The position numbers were made by a program, and so were the translations under genes. Below the pieces are notes generated by a model. That model did no database searches and was not told the origin of the DNA. It was given only the letters and a program-made list of their open reading frames with translations. A stretch of 12,300 nt of DNA, from assembly GCA_026994125.1 (NCBI GenBank), contig JALWRJ010000474.1, positions 1 to 12,300 on the forward strand, given 5' to 3'. Origin of the DNA: Cyclobacteriaceae bacterium. Lineage in GTDB: Bacteria; Bacteroidota; Bacteroidia; Cytophagales; Cyclobacteriaceae. Of the stretch, positions 8,442 through 12,300 are shown in pieces; the first letter of the stretch is position 1, and the number at the start of each line of letters is the position of its first letter.

Positions 8442-9533
8442 ATGTCAACACTTGCTACTTATTTATCCGATCCATTTTTAGCAAACCTCTATACCCAGGT
8501 TCGAAAAGCCGGTGCTGTAAAGTCAATTTCGGTTGACCTTACCCATAAGTGCAATTTGCGTTGCAATGGTTGCTATTACTTTGAGGAGGAAATGGATAAA
8601 ATGGTAGATGCCAAAGCGGATTTAGATAACGCTTTTGATATTTTTTTAGCGTCTGAAAAAAAGCGAGGCACCAATTTTATAACCATTGTAGGAGGTGAGC
8701 CCAGCCTTAGGTTAGATAGGCTTAAAACCATTTATGATAATTTTAAAATGAACGTAGCCACCAATGGGCTTATACGTATCCCTTACAAAGGCTTTGAGCA
8801 AATGCCCATTGGTGTAGCCGTTTGGGGAAGCAACCAAACAGATGCCGAACTAAGGAACAAAGGCAAGCGCGATTTGTTTAGCATTGCCTTAGAGAATTAT
8901 AAAAATGATAACCGTGCATTTTTCTATTACACGGTTTCGCCCGATAAGAGTGATGAAATTGAACTGGTGGTAGAAAAATGTGTAAATAACGGTAATAAAG
9001 TCCTCTTTAACTACTTTAGCGATACCCATACCAAAAAAAATATTACCGAATACCGGGCAAGCTTCAGCAAAGTTCGCAGCCAAATTGAAAAGGCCATCGA
9101 AAAATACCCTGCAAAAATTTTAACCACCTCTTACTTCAACAAGGTTATTACCTCCGGTAAACTCTATAATCAGGTTTGGGGCTATAATGTGTGTACCAAT
9201 ATTAGTACAAATTATGCCCCCAACCAGGCACGTTTACAAAACGGCAACCCATTTAATCCACATTTCCGTTCGTACAATGCCGATTTTACCACCACCCGTA
9301 GATGCTGTACCGGTATTAATCGTAGTTGCGATTCGTGCTGCGATGCCTGGGAACATTTTTCATGGATAATGATTAACCTGAAAAAACACCTGGGAAGTAA
9401 GGATGAATTTACCAATTGGCTTACTTCTATGTATATGTTTTATTACATCAACCGGCTTATCGAATTGCCCCAAAATGATACAACTCTTATACAAATCCAT
9501 GCCCGCTTAGGCAAAGCTTCTTCCTATGTGTAG
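8442..9533 (+). CDS. Radical SAM protein with a C-terminal cysteine cluster, function unknown
   Basis: A radical SAM enzyme of about 363 residues from the ATG at 8442; an in-frame TTG at 8382 would add 20 hydrophobic residues but ATG is the better start. Cys37, Cys41 and Cys44 form the CX3CX2C motif (CNLRCNGCYYF) that binds the SAM-cleaving [4Fe-4S] cluster, and GGEP at 84-87 is the SAM-binding motif. The middle part (about 120-240) fits the TIM-barrel half. A second set of cysteines follows: Cys251, then Cys288, Cys289, Cys296, Cys299 and Cys300 in RRCCTGINRSCDSCCDAW, placed where SPASM or twitch domains hold auxiliary Fe-S clusters, though the spacing does not match a pattern I can name. 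No peptide-precursor gene or other maturation gene is visible next to it; it stands alone between a thioesterase gene and the sulfur-transfer operon. Chemistry and substrate are unknown. Confidence 0.85.
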   Translation: MSTLATYLSDPFLANLYTQVRKAGAVKSISVDLTHKCNLRCNGCYYFEEEMDKMVDAKADLDNAFDIFLASEKKRGTNFITIVGGEPSLRLDRLKTIYDNFKMNVATNGLIRIPYKGFEQMPIGVAVWGSNQTDAELRNKGKRDLFSIALENYKNDNRAFFYYTVSPDKSDEIELVVEKCVNNGNKVLFNYFSDTHTKKNITEYRASFSKVRSQIEKAIEKYPAKILTTSYFNKVITSGKLYNQVWGYNVCTNISTNYAPNQARLQNGNPFNPHFRSYNADFTTTRRCCTGINRSCDSCCDAWEHFSWIMINLKKHLGSKDEFTNWLTSMYMFYYINRLIELPQNDTTLIQIHARLGKASSYV

Positions 9534-9753
9534 GGTAAAATTATAAAGCTTATCTTCTTTATATCTCTACTCGTTCTTTCACCAAAAACATTTCATTTTT
9601 TAAATGATAAACAGGCAGGTGTTCTTGCTATAATTCAAAAGGTTATTTTTGTAATTCATTAGCCAAAATTAGTGCCAAGTAAAATTTTTTATGTGGTGGG
9701 TTAATTAGCACGTTTAAACATCAAAACCCTGTTTTTAGTCGGCATTCGCTCTT

Positions 9754-9785
9754 TTTGTGTTGCAAATCACACATAATATAATTTG
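9754..9785 (+). promoter_or_regulatory. Candidate promoter of the sulfur-transfer operon
   Basis: TTTG (9754-9757) and, 19 nt later, TATAATTTG (9777-9785) resemble the Bacteroidota -33 (TTTG) and -7 (TAnnTTTG) elements, with one extra base in the -7 match. It lies about 30 nt upstream of the earliest possible start of the ArsR-type gene. The match is imperfect and the region is AT-rich. Confidence 0.45.
9756..9773. promoter_or_regulatory. Candidate operator: TGTGT-N8-ACACA palindrome
   Basis: A perfect 5-bp inverted repeat, TGTGT (9756-9760) and ACACA (9769-9773), sits between the two candidate promoter elements, where a bound dimeric repressor would block RNA polymerase. The likely ligand is the ArsR-type protein encoded just downstream. 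The arms are short, so chance is not excluded. Confidence 0.35.
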
Positions 9786-9812
9786 GATTAATTTTAAATA
9801 AGGCAAATTATA
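9777..9812. repeat. 9-bp perfect inverted repeat at the operon start
   Basis: TATAATTTG (9777-9785) is the exact reverse complement of CAAATTATA (9804-9812), with an 18-nt spacer. The left arm coincides with the candidate -7 element and the right arm ends 1 nt before the first possible start codon. It may be a second operator or an RNA hairpin at the 5' end of the transcript; the AT-rich composition makes a chance origin possible. Confidence 0.4.
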
Positions 9813-9813
9813 A

Positions 9814-10191
9814 TTGGAATACTTGAATAATTGTAAAATAATTAATATATTCAATTTTCAAAAGTTTAAAATTGATTTGAACACTACCATTTCTAACCGA
9901 GAAATTAGCCCTGAAAAACTGGCCAAAATTGCCCAGATATTTCAGGGGTTGGCTTATCCGGTACGCATCCAAATTTTAGAGCTTTTAGAAGACGGAAATA
10001 CATACCCTGTATCTGATATTCTTAAAAAAGTTCAAATTGAGCCATCCCTGCTTTCGCATCATTTGTCAAAAATGAAAAACATCGGCATTCTCGAATCGCA
10101 TCGTGAAGGCCGTTTTATTTTTTATAAACTGGCCATTAAAGAAATAAGCAAAGTGTTCGATTGTATTTATTCCTGTGAATTAAAAATTTAA
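9814..10191 (+). CDS. ArsR/SmtB-type winged-helix regulator with C-terminal CX3C
   Basis: A small DNA-binding repressor of the ArsR/SmtB type. From the TTG at 9814 it has 125 residues. Core: KIAQIFQGLAYPVRIQILELLEDG (about 38-61) is the classic alpha1-alpha2 signature, the recognition helix is PSLLSHHLSKMK (77-88), and the wing is ESHREGRFIFYKL (94-106). The usual alpha3 metal motif ELCVCDL is absent (YPVSDILKK instead). Two cysteines, Cys117 and Cys121, form a CX3C in the last helix; the only other is Cys7 in the doubtful N-terminal extension. There is no in-frame ATG before the core, so the start is uncertain: TTG at 9814, or TTG at 9877 (104 residues), which would remove Cys7. It heads the tusA/dsrE2/lplA-like operon 21 nt before the TusA gene, which suggests a sulfur-responsive (persulfide or thiol) repressor, by analogy with SqrR/BigR; this is inference. 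Confidence 0.82.
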   Translation: MEYLNNCKIINIFNFQKFKIDLNTTISNREISPEKLAKIAQIFQGLAYPVRIQILELLEDGNTYPVSDILKKVQIEPSLLSHHLSKMKNIGILESHREGRFIFYKLAIKEISKVFDCIYSCELKI

Positions 10192-10212
10192 TTAAATAAA
10201 CCGCCAATAAAA

Positions 10213-10452
10213 ATGAGTGATTTAAAAGTAGTGCAAACCTTAGATACCAGCGGGCTTTCGTGCCCAATGCCGGTAGTTAAAACAAAAAAAGCAATCAATG
10301 CTATCGAAGTAGGCGAAATCCTTGAAATGATAGCTACTGATCCGGGATCCATTCCGGATATGGAAGCATGGGCGCGCCAAACCGGCCATGAATTAATGGA
10401 ATCGCATGATGAAGGAGAAAAATTTAGGTTCCTTATTAAAAAAACACACTAA
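10213..10452 (+). CDS. TusA-family sulfur carrier protein
   Basis: A 79-residue protein of the TusA (SirA-like) family, which carries sulfur as a cysteine persulfide between cytoplasmic enzymes. The defining motif LSCPMPVVKTKKAI is present with the sulfur-accepting Cys17 in CPMP near the N-terminus, followed by the expected alpha-beta pattern with GEILEMIATDPGSIPDMEAWARQTGHEL. Full length for the family, with an ATG start and no signal peptide. It lies 21 nt after the regulator and 14 nt before the DsrE2-like gene. TusA proteins serve tRNA thiolation, molybdenum cofactor synthesis or sulfur oxidation; linkage to DsrE2 and a lipoate ligase points to the sulfur-oxidation or sulfur-trafficking type rather than tRNA modification. 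Confidence 0.93.
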   Translation: MSDLKVVQTLDTSGLSCPMPVVKTKKAINAIEVGEILEMIATDPGSIPDMEAWARQTGHELMESHDEGEKFRFLIKKTH

Positions 10453-10466
10453 TAAACCCCACCGCT

Positions 10467-10979
10467 ATGGAAGAAAAACGTAAAAAATTAGCGCTTATTT
10501 CCAGTCAGGGTACCCTCGACTGGGCCTATCCACCCTTTATTTTGGCAACTGCCGCAGCAGCTATGGATTGGGATGTAGGTATTTTCTTTACCTTTTATGG
10601 GTTGCCTTTACTTAAAAAAGATTTTAAAGCATCGGTTTCTCCGGTAAGTAACCCGGCCATGCCTATGAAAATGCCCTTTGGGGGCGATAGCTTTAGGAAC
10701 ATAAATTGGCCGATGCCCAATTTATTAATGTCGAACATGCCCGGCTTCGAAGCCATGGCTACCAACCTTATGAAAAAAACCTTTAAGGATAAAGGTGTAG
10801 CCACCGTTGAGGAACTTCGTGATATGGCCGTGGAAATGGACGTAAAAATGATAGGTTGCCAGATGACAATGGATGTATTTGGCTTTAAAAAGGAAGAATT
10901 TATTGAAGAAGCCGATGTAGGTGGTGCCGCCACCTTTTTAGAGTTTGCTGCCGATGCCAACGTAAGCTTGTTTGTATAA
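10467..10979 (+). CDS. DsrE2-like sulfurtransferase (DsrE/DsrF/DrsH family)
   Basis: A 170-residue protein of the DsrE/F superfamily, which relays persulfide sulfur and commonly works with TusA. The N-terminus (KKLALISSQGTLDWAYPPF, then an Ala-rich helix and DVGIFFTFYGLPLLKK) gives the typical Rossmann-like first half. The single cysteine, Cys131, lies in IGCQMTMDVFGF, matching the DsrE2 active-site pattern of a cysteine followed by a Met-rich MxMD(V/L)xG segment. The middle (about 61-92) is a Met/Pro-rich insertion (NPAMPMKMPFGG, WPMPNLLMSNMPG), also usual for DsrE2-type proteins. No clear membrane helix is seen, so it fits the cytoplasmic kind. It is sandwiched between the TusA gene (14 nt) and the lipoate-ligase-like gene (20 nt), as in sulfur-oxidiser gene clusters. 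Confidence 0.88.
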   Translation: MEEKRKKLALISSQGTLDWAYPPFILATAAAAMDWDVGIFFTFYGLPLLKKDFKASVSPVSNPAMPMKMPFGGDSFRNINWPMPNLLMSNMPGFEAMATNLMKKTFKDKGVATVEELRDMAVEMDVKMIGCQMTMDVFGFKKEEFIEEADVGGAATFLEFAADANVSLFV

Positions 10980-10999
10980 CTAAAAGCTAATGCCTGTCC

Positions 11000-12094
11000 A
11001 TGAACATCCGATGTATTGATGCAGGTAGCGTTTCAGGTTTTCGCTCGCAAGCTATCTATCATGGGCTAGGCTATGCACAAACACAACACACACCCAATAC
11101 CGTAGTATTGGCTACGCCCGAAGACCCTTACATGTGTATTGGGTTTTTTCAGGACGTAGAAAACGAGCTCGATTTAACCTATTGCAAAAACAATAACCTG
11201 CCGGTTATCAGACGCGAAACCGGAGGTGGGGCAGTGTACATCGATAACGGCCAATTGTTTGTGCAGTGGATATTTCAACAAAGTTCACTCCCAAGAAGAG
11301 TGGACCAACGGTTTCAGTTGTTTGTTAAACCACTCATCGAAACCTACAAGTTCTTTGGAATTAATGCATATTACCACCCTATTAATGATGTGCATGTAAA
11401 TGGTAAAAAAATTGTAGGCACCGGAGCCGGCACCATTGGCGATGGCGAAATTGTAACCGGCAACCTGATGTTCGATTTCAATTACAATACCATGATTGAT
11501 GCCATTAATGCGCCTACCCCTGCTTTTAGAGAGGCAGTACGCAGAAACATGAAAAAGTTTTTAACCAACATGAAATTAGAGTTGGGCGAGTTGCCTCCCC
11601 GGGCCGAGGTAGTAAACGTGTACCGCAAAAATTGTGAAGCATGTTTAGGACTTAACTTGGTTGATGGAGAATTTACCTCCCGGGAACTTAAAGCCATGGA
11701 GCAGGCCGAAGAAAAATTTAAGCAATCCGAATGGTTGTTCCAAATAAAAAGAAAAGCACCCAACAACAAACTCTTTAAAATCCACTTAGGGCTTTGGGTT
11801 GGGTACGTGGTGCACCCCTTGCCCCAAGGCGAAATTCGGGTGTTGCTAACCTTGCAAGACAATCGTATTACTGAGCTACAACTACACATGGTAAATAGTG
11901 AACCCATTGGCTATCAGGTGGCCGGGTTGCAACAAGAGCTCACCGGCTTGTTGATGGATGAAGAAATTCTTAGCCGTTCCATCCAAAAACTTGTACCTGC
12001 ACCTATGGCAAAACATTGGTTAACAGCTATTTATACCGTAAAGGAAATGCAACTTAAACAAACCGGGCATGGAACAGTGGCAAGGCGTAATTAA
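11000..12094 (+). CDS. Lipoate-protein ligase A-like protein, two-domain
   Basis: A 364-residue member of the biotin/lipoate A/B ligase family, which transfers lipoate through lipoyl-AMP to a lysine of a carrier protein. The lipoate-binding motif RRETGGGAVYID is at residues 71-82, and NDVHVNGKKIVGTGAG (129-144) carries the lysine (Lys137) expected to bind the adenylate. Residues about 250-345 form a second domain (IHLGLWVGYVVHPLPQGEIRVLLT..., ending LLMDEEILSRSIQKL) like the accessory LplB part, so this is a full bidomain enzyme and not a truncated octanoyltransferase. It starts 20 nt after the DsrE2-like gene and its 3' end overlaps the next gene by 26 nt. Linkage to TusA and DsrE2 resembles the dedicated sLpl(AB) ligases that load the lipoate-binding protein LbpA in sHdr sulfur oxidation; a housekeeping role on dehydrogenases or GcvH cannot be excluded from sequence alone. 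Confidence 0.87.
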   Translation: MNIRCIDAGSVSGFRSQAIYHGLGYAQTQHTPNTVVLATPEDPYMCIGFFQDVENELDLTYCKNNNLPVIRRETGGGAVYIDNGQLFVQWIFQQSSLPRRVDQRFQLFVKPLIETYKFFGINAYYHPINDVHVNGKKIVGTGAGTIGDGEIVTGNLMFDFNYNTMIDAINAPTPAFREAVRRNMKKFLTNMKLELGELPPRAEVVNVYRKNCEACLGLNLVDGEFTSRELKAMEQAEEKFKQSEWLFQIKRKAPNNKLFKIHLGLWVGYVVHPLPQGEIRVLLTLQDNRITELQLHMVNSEPIGYQVAGLQQELTGLLMDEEILSRSIQKLVPAPMAKHWLTAIYTVKEMQLKQTGHGTVARRN

Positions 12095-12300
12095 TGCAAA
12101 GCAAGTGGCCCAATTATACAACCAACTGCAAAACCATTGGTTGTTGTTAGAAGTGCTTAAAATGGGTAAGAACAAAAGAGCCGAAGAGTTTAAGCTTATT
12201 GCCTATCACAAAAGCAAGGATAAGCTAAAAGAACTGATGGAAGACGATGACTGGGATTGGGACAAGAAATACATTTTTGTGTTTGCCGACCCCAACAGTG
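12069..12300 (+). CDS. Unrecognised small acidic/Trp-rich protein, 3'-truncated
   Basis: An open frame from the ATG at 12069 to the window edge (77 codons, no stop), in a different frame from the ligase gene and overlapping its last 26 nt. The protein starts MEQWQGVINAKQVAQLYNQL, then HWLLLEVLKMGKNKRAEEFKLIAY, and has an acidic, Trp-containing stretch MEDDDWDWDKKYIFVFADPN. The alternation of a helix, two strands and a charged helix looks like a small globular cytoplasmic domain; no cysteine, signal or membrane segment is seen so far. I do not recognise the family. The overlap implies translational coupling to the ligase, so it is probably part of the same sulfur/lipoate operon. That it is a real gene is supported by codon use like its neighbours and by continuity to the window end. 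Confidence 0.7.
   Translation, partial: MEQWQGVINAKQVAQLYNQLQNHWLLLEVLKMGKNKRAEEFKLIAYHKSKDKLKELMEDDDWDWDKKYIFVFADPNS

Noticed and set aside
8442..9533. Radical SAM protein as a lipoyl synthase (LipA or LipS1/S2) serving the downstream lipoate ligase
   Set aside because: I see no lipoyl-synthase signature such as the N-terminal CX4CX5C of LipA, and the late cysteine pattern differs; it is also separated by 280 bp with its own regulatory region.
9542..9563. TATAAAG / CTTTATA inverted repeat after the radical SAM gene as a terminator
   Set aside because: A 7-bp all-but-two AT stem with an 8-nt loop and no T-run; too weak to claim.
9534..9813. A small gene or RNA in the 280-bp intergenic region
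   Set aside because: Only very short frames (about 9 codons) occur on the forward strand and no structured conserved RNA was recognised.
10595..10960. 121-codon open frame on the minus strand inside the DsrE2-like gene
   Set aside because: Ser/Ala-rich shadow of the forward gene.
11482..11907. 141-codon open frame on the minus strand inside the lipoate ligase gene
   Set aside because: Shadow of a conserved gene with low-complexity Ser-rich translation and no motif.

Overview
The window looks like a chromosomal segment of a low-GC member of the Bacteroidota (Cytophagales/Sphingobacteriales-like by feel; rank not provable here). The reasons are a TonB-dependent outer-membrane receptor, AT-rich gene starts with almost no Shine-Dalgarno sequences, AT-rich intergenic DNA and many proteins of Bacteroidota character. 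No rRNA, tRNA, CRISPR array, insertion sequence or phage gene was seen.

Region 1 (1-1868): the 3' part of a TonB-dependent receptor gene, entering at the end of the plug domain and running through the beta-barrel, closed by a strong bulged hairpin that reads as a terminator.

Region 2 (1889-7704, all +): a tight run of four genes: a four-helix membrane protein, a penicillin-acylase-family Ntn hydrolase (1 nt after the previous stop), a membrane-anchored alpha/beta hydrolase fused to an NTF2-like domain (ATGA overlap), and an AMP-forming acyl-CoA ligase. The logic suggests a path that hydrolyses an acyl amide or ester outside the cytoplasm and activates the freed acid as a CoA thioester inside. 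The substrate is not identifiable from sequence. A hotdog acyl-CoA thioesterase (7717-8268, -) converges on the ligase with a 12-nt gap and catalyses the opposite reaction.

Region 3 (8442-9533, +): a stand-alone radical SAM enzyme with a canonical CX3CX2C motif and an unusual second cysteine cluster near the C-terminus; family not recognised.

Region 4 (about 9754-12300, +): the most interesting part. After a 280-bp AT-rich intergenic region with a candidate promoter and two inverted repeats come an ArsR-type regulator with a C-terminal CX3C, a TusA-type sulfur carrier, a DsrE2-like protein, a lipoate-protein-ligase-like protein, and the start of an unrecognised acidic, Trp-rich protein overlapping the ligase gene. 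Spacings of 21, 14 and 20 nt and then an overlap argue for one operon. TusA, DsrE and lipoate assembly occur together in the sHdr-LbpA sulfur-oxidation system; here the set sits in a Bacteroidota-like genome behind a possible thiol- or persulfide-sensing repressor. The operon runs off the window, so any lipoyl carrier or Hdr-like subunits would lie just downstream.
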